A DNA stretch of 64,000 nucleotides from Prevotella communis. Lineage in GTDB: Bacteria; Bacteroidota; Bacteroidia; Bacteroidales; Bacteroidaceae. The stretch covers positions 62,001 to 126,000 of the forward strand of contig NZ_CP091794.1 of assembly GCF_022024175.1 (NCBI RefSeq), in the 5' to 3' direction. The position numbers and the translations under genes are program-made. How positions within the stretch are numbered: position 1 is the first letter of the stretch; each line of letters opens with the position of its first letter. Positions 50,010 to 58,782 of the stretch are shown here, in pieces. The notes under the pieces are model-generated. The model was not told the origin of the DNA, did no database searches, and saw only the letters and a list, made by a program, of their open reading frames with translations.

Positions 50010-50528
50010 ATGATGACCAAGAAATTTTTGCTGACTGCCCTGATGGCTGTTTTCGCGCTGGGTATCCATGCGCAGGTTGAGGCTCCTAAAGACACACCCC
50101 AGTTGGAGTTTGCCTTGCAACTGAAGGTGACGCTGGGTGAGACCTTTGGTATCAACAATACGCAACATGGGCGTCGCACGGTGATTCCTATCACAGGTGG
50201 CACGTTTGAGGGCCCTGGTATCAAGGGTACGATTATCAGTGGCGGTGCCGACTATCAGTTGGCTAATGCCGACGGACGTACGGAGCTGGAGGCTATCTAT
50301 TGTATCAAGACGGATGACGGCGTGTATATCCATGTGCGTAATCGTGGTATCATTGCCAACACCAAGGATGCCGACGGCAAGCCTTCGTTCTATTTCCGCT
50401 GTGCCCCTCAGTTTGAGGCACCTGCCGATAGTAAGTATGGCTGGCTGAACAACTCGCTGTTCCTCTGTGCTCCCTCGTTCTCGCAGGGCTTCAACGGCAT
50501 AGTGCTGAATGTATGGCGTGTAAAATAA
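50010..50528 (+). CDS. Secreted DUF3237 protein
   Basis: 172 aa; signal peptide (KKFLLTALMAVFALGIHAQ). 'LEFALQLKVTLGETFGI', 'GRRTVIPITGGTFEGPGIKGTIISGGADYQ', 'TELEAIYCIKTDDGVYIHVRNRG' and 'FYFRCAPQFE' match DUF3237 throughout. DUF3237 proteins are small beta-barrels of unknown function, usually cytoplasmic; export is less common. 26 bp after xerD. Confidence 0.9.
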   Translation: MMTKKFLLTALMAVFALGIHAQVEAPKDTPQLEFALQLKVTLGETFGINNTQHGRRTVIPITGGTFEGPGIKGTIISGGADYQLANADGRTELEAIYCIKTDDGVYIHVRNRGIIANTKDADGKPSFYFRCAPQFEAPADSKYGWLNNSLFLCAPSFSQGFNGIVLNVWRVK

Positions 50529-50543
50529 AATATTAATAAGACA

Positions 50544-51371
50544 ATGAAAAAGTTTTTGATGACACTCGCAGCTCTCCTATGCTGCGTCATGACAACGGCA
50601 GTGTTTACCGCCTGTGGCGATGAGGATACGCCAACCACTTACAGGTATCAGGTTGCGTTGGACAAGAGAAGTAGTCAATACGTTGACCAGGTCCTCTATA
50701 ACGCAACGGAAGAGAAGGAAGTGCTGGATGCGCTCAATCAGGCCATCAAGTACGACGGCACGGTGTACACGCACTATTCTGAGAAGCAGGATGACCTGAT
50801 GAAAGCTGCCTGCGAGGCTGTGAAGAAGGAGTATGCGGACAAGGTGCCCAATAGTATCTATATGAAGTTCGACCTCTATCGTATTGACAGTGAGACTGGA
50901 CAATCGGAGATGGCTGAGATTATCGGTTCTTACGAACTGGGGCAGGCGCTTACCAAACCTTATGTGACTTATTCTATCGTCACCAACCACGACGAGGCCT
51001 ACAAGGCGCTGAAGACAAAGCAGGCTTCGCTCGATACAAAGGTTTATGAAGCCACTTTTAACACGCTGAAAACGCTGGTGGGTCTGCACACTGTGGTGAC
51101 CGACACGCTTTCCTCTGGTGCCATCTCTACCAAGTATTATGACCTGCACTCTGTTTTCGAGGATCATTTCAAGGATATGTTTGGTAATCTGTATCTAGAT
51201 TCTGAAAATGGCAGCAACACGATTATCAGCTATTGTGACTCTGTGGCTGACAGTCATGCCAACGATACGCTGACTGTTGAGGCTGTCGTAGCTATCCAGA
51301 AGACCAATTTCCTTACCAACGAATGTGCCGATGTATGGCGTAAGACTTTCCAGTCTAACTATCATAAATAA
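50544..51371 (+). CDS. Lipoprotein of unknown function
   Basis: 275 aa; lipobox at Cys24 (AVFTAC), then GDEDTP. The rest is a mixed alpha/beta protein with no recognised motif ('YNATEEKEVLDALNQAIKYDGTVY', 'KEYADKVPNSIYMKFDLYRIDSETG'). Only 15 bp after the DUF3237 gene, so probably co-transcribed. Confidence 0.7.
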   Translation: MKKFLMTLAALLCCVMTTAVFTACGDEDTPTTYRYQVALDKRSSQYVDQVLYNATEEKEVLDALNQAIKYDGTVYTHYSEKQDDLMKAACEAVKKEYADKVPNSIYMKFDLYRIDSETGQSEMAEIIGSYELGQALTKPYVTYSIVTNHDEAYKALKTKQASLDTKVYEATFNTLKTLVGLHTVVTDTLSSGAISTKYYDLHSVFEDHFKDMFGNLYLDSENGSNTIISYCDSVADSHANDTLTVEAVVAIQKTNFLTNECADVWRKTFQSNYHK

Positions 51372-51382
51372 GTAATTGGATT

Positions 51383-51435
51383 TCAAAAAACAAAGTGGCC
51401 TGTCTGGGAATTCCCAAACAGGCCACTTGCTGTTT
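51383..51435. terminator. Bidirectional terminator between the lipoprotein and parE
   Basis: AAGTGGCCTGT (51393-51403) pairs with ACAGGCCACTT (51418-51428); the loop contains the palindrome GGGAATTCCC. An A-tract on the left gives a U-tract for the leftward parE transcript. Confidence 0.88.
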
Positions 51436-51444
51436 ATTGTGTTT

Positions 51445-53436
51445 CTAGTCCATGAGGTCTTCCTCTTCCTCAGGTCTGTCTTCCTCGATAACCAGGTTGT
51501 CGATGATGAAGTTCTGGCGCTCCATGGTATTCTTACCCATGTAGTACTCCAGTAGTTTCTGCACCTGGTCAGTCTTGTGCAGGGTGACCTGTTCCAAGCG
51601 AATGTCTGGACCAATGAAGCCTGCAAACTCCTCAGGTGATATCTCGCCAAGACCTTTGAATCGGGTGATCTCTGGATCAGGACCCAACTCGCGGATGGCA
51701 TTCACGCGCTCTTCCTCACTATAGCAGTAGCGCACGATGAAGTCGCCCTTCTTGCCTTTGGCATCTTCTGCAGCCAGCACCTGCTTGTTGCGAATCTTCG
51801 TGCGACGGTTGCGCACGCGGAACAGCGGCGTCTGCAGCACATAGACATGGCCCTCACGAATCAGTTCTGGGAAGAACTGCAGGAAGAAGGTGATAATAAG
51901 CAGGCGGATATGCATACCGTCCACATCGGCATCGGTAGCCACAATCACCTTATTATATCTTAGTGTGTCCATGCCTTCCTCAATGTCGAGGGCTGCCTGG
52001 AGCAAATTGAACTCCTCGTTCTCATAGACCACCTTCTTCGTCAGACCAAAGGTGTTCAGGGGTTTTCCTCGCAGAGAGAAGACGGCCTGTGTGTTCACAT
52101 CACGGCTCTTGGTGATAGAACCACTGGCAGAGTCACCCTCAGTGATGAAGATGCACGACTCCTCCTTGCGGTCGTTTTTAGTGTCGCTGTAGTGGATACG
52201 ACAGTCGCGCAACTTACGGTTGTGCAGGTTGGCCTTCTTTGCACGCTCACGTGCCAGTTTGGTGACACCAGCCATCGCCTTGCGCTCTTTCTCGCTCTCC
52301 TGAATCTTCTGCATCATCACCTCTGCCACATCAGCATTTTTATGCAGGTAGTTGTCCACCTCCGTCTTGATGAAGTCGCCCACATACTTGTTGATGCTTG
52401 GTGGGGCGGGATGTTCGGCATCGACCTGTGCAGGCATTGGTGCCATGGTGAGAGAACCGAGCTTAATCTTCGTCTGACTCTCGAACATCGGTTCCTCTAC
52501 GTTCAGGGCGATAGCTGCCACGATACCTGTACGGATGTCGCCATACTCAAAGTTCTTTTGGAAGAATTCCTTGATAGTCTTGGCGATATGTTCCTTGAAG
52601 GCACTCTGGTGTGTACCGCCTTGCGTGGTGTGCTGACCATTGACGAAAGAGTAATACTCCTCGCCATACTGGTTGGCATGGGTGAATGCTATCTCGATGT
52701 CCTCGCCCTGCAAGTGGATGATAGGGTAGAGGGCATCAGCGCTCATGCGATCTTTCAGCAGGTCTTCCAGTCCATGGCGGCTGAGGATGCGTCGGCCATT
52801 GTACATGATGGCCAGTCCTGTGTTCAGGTAGGTATAGTTGCGGAGCATGTTCTCCACAATATCATTGTGGAACTGGTAGTTGATAAACAACGTGTTATCG
52901 GGCTCGAAGTAGATATATGTGCCGTTCTCGTCGTCGGTGGGTTCTGTGGTGTCTGTCACCAGCTTACCTTTTTCAAAGGTAGCCTTGCGCACCTGTCCGT
53001 CACGATAGGAGTGTACCTCGAAGTGGCTGCTCAGCGCGTTGACGGCTTTCACACCGACACCATTCAGACCGATAGACTTCTTAAAGGCTTTCGAGTCGTA
53101 CTTACCACCCGTGTTCAGCACGCTGACGGCTTCAATCATCTTACCTTGAGGGATGCCTCGGCCATAGTCGCGCACAGAGACGCGGAGGTTGTCGTCCACA
53201 TTAATCTCAATGCGGTCGCCAGCCTTCATCTTGAACTCGTCGATAGAGTTGTCGATAACTTCCTTCAGCAACACGTAGATACCGTCTTCTGCCAATGAGC
53301 CATCGCCCAGTCTACCGATATACATACCAGGACGCAGGCGGATATGCTCCGTACCGCTCAGAGTTCTGATATTATCATCATTATAATCAACGGTAGAACC
53401 GTCGACCACTGTTGTGAGGTTGTTTTCTTCTGCCAT
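51445..53436 (-). CDS. parE: DNA topoisomerase IV subunit B (type IIA ATPase subunit)
   Basis: 663 aa. GHKL ATPase: '[13 protein letters not shown]' (catalytic Glu, Asn), '[11 protein letters not shown]', '[15 protein letters not shown]'. TOPRIM: '[13 protein letters not shown]' and '[17 protein letters not shown]'. C-terminal '[11 protein letters not shown]'-type segment ('[16 protein letters not shown]'). The shorter length and '[12 protein letters not shown]' opening fit ParE-type proteins of Bacteroidetes rather than GyrB. Decatenates daughter chromosomes with ParC, whose gene is not here. The GNAT gene upstream overlaps its start by one base. Confidence 0.92.
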   Translation of the reverse strand: MAEENNLTTVVDGSTVDYNDDNIRTLSGTEHIRLRPGMYIGRLGDGSLAEDGIYVLLKEVIDNSIDEFKMKAGDRIEINVDDNLRVSVRDYGRGIPQGKMIEAVSVLNTGGKYDSKAFKKSIGLNGVGVKAVNALSSHFEVHSYRDGQVRKATFEKGKLVTDTTEPTDDENGTYIYFEPDNTLFINYQFHNDIVENMLRNYTYLNTGLAIMYNGRRILSRHGLEDLLKDRMSADALYPIIHLQGEDIEIAFTHANQYGEEYYSFVNGQHTTQGGTHQSAFKEHIAKTIKEFFQKNFEYGDIRTGIVAAIALNVEEPMFESQTKIKLGSLTMAPMPAQVDAEHPAPPSINKYVGDFIKTEVDNYLHKNADVAEVMMQKIQESEKERKAMAGVTKLARERAKKANLHNRKLRDCRIHYSDTKNDRKEESCIFITEGDSASGSITKSRDVNTQAVFSLRGKPLNTFGLTKKVVYENEEFNLLQAALDIEEGMDTLRYNKVIVATDADVDGMHIRLLIITFFLQFFPELIREGHVYVLQTPLFRVRNRRTKIRNKQVLAAEDAKGKKGDFIVRYCYSEEERVNAIRELGPDPEITRFKGLGEISPEEFAGFIGPDIRLEQVTLHKTDQVQKLLEYYMGKNTMERQNFIIDNLVIEEDRPEEEEDLMD

Positions 53437-54590
53437 TATAGTTGCTTTTTATAACACCTGCGGCGTTTATGCTGTTCGTGATCGAAGTACATCCACTGGC
53501 TCTGTACCTTGCCATTGGTTTCCATCTCCACGTGTGTCTCGCCCCATTTGAAGCCGTACTTCTGATAGATGGGGATGAGGTCGTAGAACAGGAGGGCGTT
53601 GGCACCCTTGGCACGATATTCTGGAAGTACACCAATAAGCAGACAGTCTACAACGTCGGTCTTCTTGAACTTCAGGGCACGGATGATGTGCCACCAGCCA
53701 AAAGGCCAGAGACGGCCGTTGCGGCATTTCTGCAAAGCCTTGGTCAGCGAGGGAATGGTGATACCCACGCCGATACAGTCGTGGTTGGGTGTGTTCCAGT
53801 CCTCGATGACGCAGATCAGATCCAGTTCAATGAACTTAAAGTACATATCCACATACTCGTCTATCTGTTTCTCCGACATCTGAGAGTAACCGTAAAGGTG
53901 ACCGAAGGTCTTGTTGATAACCTCGAAGACACGGTGACCATATTTCTCAGGACCGAAGATGTCCTGTTTGGTCAACTTCCTGACGTGCAGGTTGTAGCGC
54001 TCCATGGTCAGCTCTGCCACGCGTTTCATCTTTTCGGGCATGCCGCTCTCAGGTACAAAGACCTTATACTCAACGTAGTCGTTATCTTTCTCGTAGCCCT
54101 CCATCTGCTCCATCAGACGGGGATAGTATTCATAATTATACAGGGTAGCCATGGTGCCGAGCTGGTCGAAACCGTAAGTTAGCATACCCTCTGGATCCAT
54201 ATCCGTGAAGCCCAGCGGACCGATGATTTCCTTCATGCCCTTTTGCTTACCGTATTCCTCTACGGCATTCAGCAAGGCACGCATCACCTCTGCATCGTCA
54301 ATGAGGTCCAGCCAGCCAAAACGGACGCAGGGGCGCTGCCACTGCTCGTTGTATCTGTGATTGATGATGGCAGCCACGCGACCTACTACCTTTCCGTCGC
54401 GATAAGCCAGAAAATATTCTGCCTCACAGAAATCAAAGGCCGAGTTCTTGTCACGACTCAGCGTATTCACTTCATCTCTGTACAGGTTGGGTGCATCAAA
54501 TTGATTTCCACGATACAGATCATAATGCAACTGAATAAAGGTGTCTAGACCGCGCTTGTCGGTCACACGCTTAATCTCTATAGATGACAT
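53436..54590 (-). CDS. GNAT-family acetyltransferase-like protein
   Basis: 384 aa. '[26 protein letters not shown]' and '[50 protein letters not shown]' form two GNAT-like halves; '[23 protein letters not shown]' is conserved in this Bacteroidetes family, annotated only as N-acetyltransferase or hypothetical. Cytoplasmic. Overlaps parE by one base (ATG/TGA type junction), so co-transcribed. Confidence 0.8.
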   Translation of the reverse strand: MSSIEIKRVTDKRGLDTFIQLHYDLYRGNQFDAPNLYRDEVNTLSRDKNSAFDFCEAEYFLAYRDGKVVGRVAAIINHRYNEQWQRPCVRFGWLDLIDDAEVMRALLNAVEEYGKQKGMKEIIGPLGFTDMDPEGMLTYGFDQLGTMATLYNYEYYPRLMEQMEGYEKDNDYVEYKVFVPESGMPEKMKRVAELTMERYNLHVRKLTKQDIFGPEKYGHRVFEVINKTFGHLYGYSQMSEKQIDEYVDMYFKFIELDLICVIEDWNTPNHDCIGVGITIPSLTKALQKCRNGRLWPFGWWHIIRALKFKKTDVVDCLLIGVLPEYRAKGANALLFYDLIPIYQKYGFKWGETHVEMETNGKVQSQWMYFDHEQHKRRRCYKKQL

Positions 54591-54676
54591 TTTTACGGTT
54601 TTTTGTTAAATAATGCACAAAGGTAGCAATTTTTCGTGATATATCAACATAAAAAAAGGATTTTTAGCAACTTTTC

Positions 54677-54706
54677 TTGCCATTTCAAGATTATTTATTA
54701 TCTTTG
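54677..54706 (+). promoter_or_regulatory. Promoter of the OmpA-family gene
   Basis: TATCTTTG at 54699-54706 with TTG at 54677-54679, 19 nt upstream; leader ~35 nt. Confidence 0.65.
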
Positions 54707-54746
54707 CACGCAGAAATTCTAATTTTAACAACAAACCTATAGTGTA

Positions 54747-55946
54747 ATGAAAACCAAGAACCTATTGACTGCAGCTGTAGCGCTGCTCATGGCTGGTGCC
54801 GCACAGGCTCAGACCAACACGTGGACCTCGTATTCCTTCATTGAAGCACAGGGTGGTGTACAGCTGACTTCCACCAATGCTCCTATGGACAAACTGATCA
54901 CGCCTACGGCAGCTCTGTCGTTTGGCCATTATTTCACACCCGTTGTCGGTGCTCGTCTGCACGTCAACGCATGGCAGTCGAAGAGTGGTCTGGCATCTAC
55001 TGGGCAGTACTACAAATGGAAGTATGTGACTCCAGATTTGGACTTGTTGGTAAACCTGACCAACCTTTTTGGCAAGGGTTCTGACCACGCCCTGAATGTG
55101 ATTCTGTTGGGTGGTGTAGGTTTGAACTACGCATGGGATAATGATGAGTTGAAGGATTTGAACTTGCCTGCTAACACAATGCCTTTGGCATGGGATAAGA
55201 ATCGCCTGGGTCACAACCTGCGTGCCGGTTTGCGTCTGGAGACCAATCAGGCTAAACCCTTTGGCGTGTCTCTGGAAGTTAATGCCAACTCACTGGACGA
55301 CCGTTTTAACTCGAAGACCAATGATAAAGACGATTGGATGTTCACTGCTATGCTGGGCCTGAACTTCCGTTTCGGTCATAAGAAGGCAGCTCCACGCTAT
55401 GTGACCAAGACTATCGAGGTGATTGACACCTTCGAGGTCGATGAGCCTATCACCATCAAGGTGAAGGAGAAGCAGCCCAAGACAAAGACTGAGACTAAGC
55501 ATATGAAGATGAATGAGGCTATCTTCTTCAAGATTCGTGAGAGCGATGCCAACGCAGCCAGCGGTATTGATGAGGCTATCAAGAAGGTGGCTGAGCTGAT
55601 GAAGTGCAGCGACGACGCAATGTTTACCGTTACGGGTTATGCTGATAAGGGTACTGGCTCTGCTAAGATGAATAAGAAATACGCTAAGCAGCGTGCTGAC
55701 GATGTGGCTAAGAAGCTGGTTGAGCAGTACGGACTGGATGCAAAGCGCCTGAAGACCGACTCAAAGGGTGACACCGTTCAGCCTTTCGAGGAGAACGATA
55801 AGAACCGTTGTGTTATCGTGACTGGTGAGGGTACCTTCCGCATCACAACCACTGAGATGGTTGAGGTAGAGGTTGAGAAGCAGAGCACCAAGAAAGTGCA
55901 GAAGACCAAGACCCGCGAGGTGCAGATTCAGGAAGAAATCAAGTAA
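54747..55946 (+). CDS. OmpA-family outer-membrane protein
   Basis: 399 aa; signal peptide (KTKNLLTAAVALLMAGAAQAQ). An eight-strand barrel (~25-215, 'SFIEAQGGVQLTS', 'LNVILLGGVGLNYAWD', 'MLGLNFRFG'), a linker, and a C-terminal OmpA peptidoglycan-binding domain ('IFFKIRESDANAASGIDEAIKKVAELM', 'VTGYADKGTGSAKMNKKYAKQRADDVAKKLVEQYG', 'NRCVIVTGEG'). The canonical Asp/Arg pair is kept. It ends in a very charged 35-residue extension (EVEVEKQSTKKVQKTKTREV). Codon bias suggests high expression. A terminator follows. Confidence 0.93.
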   Translation: MKTKNLLTAAVALLMAGAAQAQTNTWTSYSFIEAQGGVQLTSTNAPMDKLITPTAALSFGHYFTPVVGARLHVNAWQSKSGLASTGQYYKWKYVTPDLDLLVNLTNLFGKGSDHALNVILLGGVGLNYAWDNDELKDLNLPANTMPLAWDKNRLGHNLRAGLRLETNQAKPFGVSLEVNANSLDDRFNSKTNDKDDWMFTAMLGLNFRFGHKKAAPRYVTKTIEVIDTFEVDEPITIKVKEKQPKTKTETKHMKMNEAIFFKIRESDANAASGIDEAIKKVAELMKCSDDAMFTVTGYADKGTGSAKMNKKYAKQRADDVAKKLVEQYGLDAKRLKTDSKGDTVQPFEENDKNRCVIVTGEGTFRITTTEMVEVEVEKQSTKKVQKTKTREVQIQEEIK

Positions 55947-55955
55947 TATATTTTC

Positions 55956-57131
55956 TTAGAGGTGCTGACAGATGATCAGCACCTTTTTTCCTTCTGTGAG
56001 GGTGGTAGCGAAGATATAGTCGTTGCCACCCTCACTTAGTTTCAGGCGTTTACGGAGGTCGGCAACGGACATGGGGAAATTACGTACGGAGATATTGGCC
56101 TGACGGATATCTCTCAGCGCTTGTTTCAACTCTTGTTTGTTCATCGAGGTGACAGCGGTGACGCGGAATTTCCTTCCAGGGAAATCTTCGATGACCTGGT
56201 CTGAGGCAAACAGGTGACTGTTGGGCGCCAACTGGCTAACCTCGAATGCCTGTTCTATCTCAGCAAAACAGCCAGCCTTCATGATAGAGGCATTGGGCTC
56301 GTAGAGGAAGGATGAGGGATGAGGGATGAAGGATGAAGGATGAGGGATGAGGGATGAGGGATGGTATGAGAATACGGCATCGTCGTTGACGCAATAGACG
56401 GTGAAGGGCTTTGCAGGTTGTTGTTGCATGATGATAAGCAGTTCCTTGCACTCGTTTTGTACAGAGACAATGTGTACTTCCTTGATATACTGTTCTCCCA
56501 GGTCGCTGATAGCTTTATGCCAGTCGAGCATGGGCGATAGCTTCAGCATCACCACATCAGCCTTCTGAAGCAGTTCGTCTTTGATTTCCAATACATTGGG
56601 TGTGCAGTCGCTGATGCCGTAGGTGCGTGCGCCATGATGATCCCTGCGTGCAGGGTCCATGAAAATCATGGAGACATGATCAAGGCGATGGAGCACCTCC
56701 AGTCCGTCCTCGTTAAGACACTTAGCTTTAGGTGCCAGGATCTTCATGTTGGCCGACGATATAGCAAATAACTCACTATTCCTCTCCACATAAGTCGCCT
56801 CGTCAAATGCCTCACTCATAAAATCGAAATCCACCCCGAACCCCCCAGTTAGATCCACCAGGGTCTTAGGTGATGGGTGACTGCTGCATATTCTTGCTTT
56901 ATACCTCGCCGTCTGTTCGCTGGAGCATTGCTCCATATTCAGGTGAGGCGGATAAAGAATGCCGTCGAGAGCTGCCCATGAGGGCAACTTCCGACGGGCT
57001 GTCTGTCTGCCCGCAATCTGCCGGATCGCTGCGTCAAGATCTACGTCCTTGTCGCGACACCCTTTGAGTGCCAGCTGACGGATATCGGCATTGAGGTTCT
57101 GCTCGATAAAATCGCGGGTCTTATCGTTCAT
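55956..57131 (-). CDS. Class I SAM methyltransferase with THUMP-like C-terminus, heptamer-expanded
   Basis: 391 aa. SAM site 'TLVDLTGGFGVDFDFMSEAFDEATYVERN', motif IV-like 'MIFMDPARRD', and a C-terminal THUMP-like domain ('FRVTAVTSMNKQELKQALRDIRQANISVRNFPMSVADLRKRLKL'). Related Bacteroidetes proteins are annotated as RNA/SAM methyltransferases of unknown target. Between them lies a 7-residue repeat (HPSSLIP HPSSFIP HPSSF) coded by the 7-bp array at 56310-56363. Start abuts the upstream endonuclease stop, so one operon. Confidence 0.85.
   Translation of the reverse strand: MNDKTRDFIEQNLNADIRQLALKGCRDKDVDLDAAIRQIAGRQTARRKLPSWAALDGILYPPHLNMEQCSSEQTARYKARICSSHPSPKTLVDLTGGFGVDFDFMSEAFDEATYVERNSELFAISSANMKILAPKAKCLNEDGLEVLHRLDHVSMIFMDPARRDHHGARTYGISDCTPNVLEIKDELLQKADVVMLKLSPMLDWHKAISDLGEQYIKEVHIVSVQNECKELLIIMQQQPAKPFTVYCVNDDAVFSYHPSSLIPHPSSFIPHPSSFLYEPNASIMKAGCFAEIEQAFEVSQLAPNSHLFASDQVIEDFPGRKFRVTAVTSMNKQELKQALRDIRQANISVRNFPMSVADLRKRLKLSEGGNDYIFATTLTEGKKVLIICQHL
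55961..55990 (+). terminator. Terminator of the OmpA-family gene
   Basis: GGTGCTGA (55961-55968), loop, TCAGCACC (55976-55983), then TTTTTT. It lies inside the last codons of the convergent methyltransferase gene. Confidence 0.88.
56310..56363 (-). repeat. Heptamer array GGATGAG x7.7 within the methyltransferase gene
   Basis: Seven full 7-bp units (GGATGAG with two GGATGAA in the middle) plus a partial eighth. Since 7 is not a multiple of 3, gain or loss of one or two units would shift the frame and truncate the THUMP-like domain; three units would add or remove seven residues. Confidence 0.9.
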
Positions 57132-58775
57132 TTACTTCAAAATCACTTTACGGCCGTTAATGATGTAAAGACCCGTTGAGGGGTTCTGTACACGACGACC
57201 CTGCAGGTCGAAAATCTTCTTTTCCGTTGACAGGTTAATGTCCTGAATGCCTGAGGGATCGTAGATAGCCAGCGTCACCTTCACAGAGAGCATCTTGATA
57301 TGATTTGCAGCAGCACCAAATGTTACGCTGTTGGCCAGTCCTGTCCATGTGTAGCCATCGATGGCGCCACCACCATTCAGGAGCAATAGTTCCTTACTGC
57401 TATCCTTGGTGACAAACTCCAGTTTCACCATCTCGCCACTGCCAGACTCCACTTTCAGTTCATTACCACCATACATACGAATCTGTTCGCTGTTGCAGTA
57501 CATATTAGCACTAGACCCCAGAGAGTATGTGATAGTGATACCGTTCTCGCTACCTGTCAGCACATCTGCGCCACTGCTGGGTCTTGACCCCGTCCAGTTG
57601 ACACCAAAGAAAGTGTTGTTCAGCGCAATCTCACCATCTACCGGTTTATCGCCACTACCTGCCTCGATAACATACGTAGCAGTTGTGGTGGTGCTGTACA
57701 TACCATCCAGATAGGCCACAGCCTTGATGGTGGTGGTCTCTGTCAGGTTAATACCATCGGTGGTGTAGAGCGTGCTGTTGACAGAAGGCTCTGTGCCGTC
57801 GAGCGTGTAGTAGATGCTGGCACCTGTTGTGCTGCACGACAGTTTCACGTTGACACTGTTTGTATAAGTGCCGGCCATGGGCGAGAACGCAGGATCCTCT
57901 ACACGGTCAGGATCGGGCGGTGTGACGGTGCCCGTGCCGTCGTAGTTGTCATAGCTGAACGCCTCTTCCTTCTTACTGCCCCATACGTACTCCTCCAGTC
58001 CAGGGTAATCTACGTATGGGTTACGGTTTCCCTGCACTTCCTGTACCGCATTGTTACGGGCTGTTTCAACAGCATCTACAGGGTCGTTTTTGGACCAGCG
58101 CATCATCATATCCATGCACCAAGTCTTCAGACCTTCGTATTTGTTGGATGAGAAGACCTGCGTGGCACTGCCTTTTGTCCAGTTGGTGAAACGGTCCTCG
58201 TAGCAGGTCACCATATAGAAATAGATACGGGCGATATCACCTTTGATCTCATCGTTGGGCTCAAACACCGTGCCAGAGTAACCAGGTGTCTTACAAGAGC
58301 CCAGTTTTGAGTAGCTGTTATTTGAAGCGTAGGTGACGTTGCCCACCTCGCCGAAAGGAAAGCTGCTACGGCGATTGTTGACGTAACAGTCTGTAGGGAG
58401 CACATGCACGATGTCCGATTTCATTGGACTTGCTTCGCTGAACCAACTCTGTGGAACGGAGTGTTCGCGGTTCCACCCAGCCCCTTCACTGGCGTTGCCG
58501 TTGCGGTCGTTCCATGTATAATTCGTCGCATTCGAATACCAGTCACGTATTTTCCCGTCAGTACGTGTGTCGGTCTTATGGTAGGCATCAATCAGTCCGT
58601 TATAGCTCACCACATCGGGGTTCTTGATAATATTAAAAAGTGCTGTTTTCAGGGCTTCGCCTTTTTTGCCATTGGCTGCCTGATAGTAAGTACCTGAGTT
58701 GTTGGGCCCTTGTGCCCAGATGCTGACGACGCATAGTATCAGCAGAAGAGTTAGTGAAAATGTTGTTTTTTTCAT
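57132..58775 (-). CDS. Secreted endonuclease I family nuclease with chitobiase-type C-domain and tag
   Basis: 547 aa; signal peptide (KKTTFSLTLLLILCVVSIWAQ). Nuclease domain (~25-270): 'GWNREHSVPQSWFSEA' (catalytic His), 'SDIVHVLPTDCYVNNRRSSFPFGEV', 'GDIARIYFYMVTCYED', 'RNPYVDYPGLEEYVWG'. Then a chitobiase C-terminal/Fn3-like domain (~295-375, 'ASIYYTLDGTEPSVNSTLYT'), a beta domain, and the tag FDLQGRR...TGLYIINGRK. Endonuclease I cleaves DNA or RNA non-specifically, likely for nucleotide scavenging or biofilm DNA. A paralogue lies 7 bp upstream. Confidence 0.92.
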   Translation of the reverse strand: MKKTTFSLTLLLILCVVSIWAQGPNNSGTYYQAANGKKGEALKTALFNIIKNPDVVSYNGLIDAYHKTDTRTDGKIRDWYSNATNYTWNDRNGNASEGAGWNREHSVPQSWFSEASPMKSDIVHVLPTDCYVNNRRSSFPFGEVGNVTYASNNSYSKLGSCKTPGYSGTVFEPNDEIKGDIARIYFYMVTCYEDRFTNWTKGSATQVFSSNKYEGLKTWCMDMMMRWSKNDPVDAVETARNNAVQEVQGNRNPYVDYPGLEEYVWGSKKEEAFSYDNYDGTGTVTPPDPDRVEDPAFSPMAGTYTNSVNVKLSCSTTGASIYYTLDGTEPSVNSTLYTTDGINLTETTTIKAVAYLDGMYSTTTTATYVIEAGSGDKPVDGEIALNNTFFGVNWTGSRPSSGADVLTGSENGITITYSLGSSANMYCNSEQIRMYGGNELKVESGSGEMVKLEFVTKDSSKELLLLNGGGAIDGYTWTGLANSVTFGAAANHIKMLSVKVTLAIYDPSGIQDINLSTEKKIFDLQGRRVQNPSTGLYIINGRKVILK

Positions 58776-58782
58776 AATATGG

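Noticed and set aside
52192..53298. 368-codon open frame antisense to parE
   Set aside because: Arises from codon bias of parE, whose ATPase and TOPRIM motifs are intact on the other strand.
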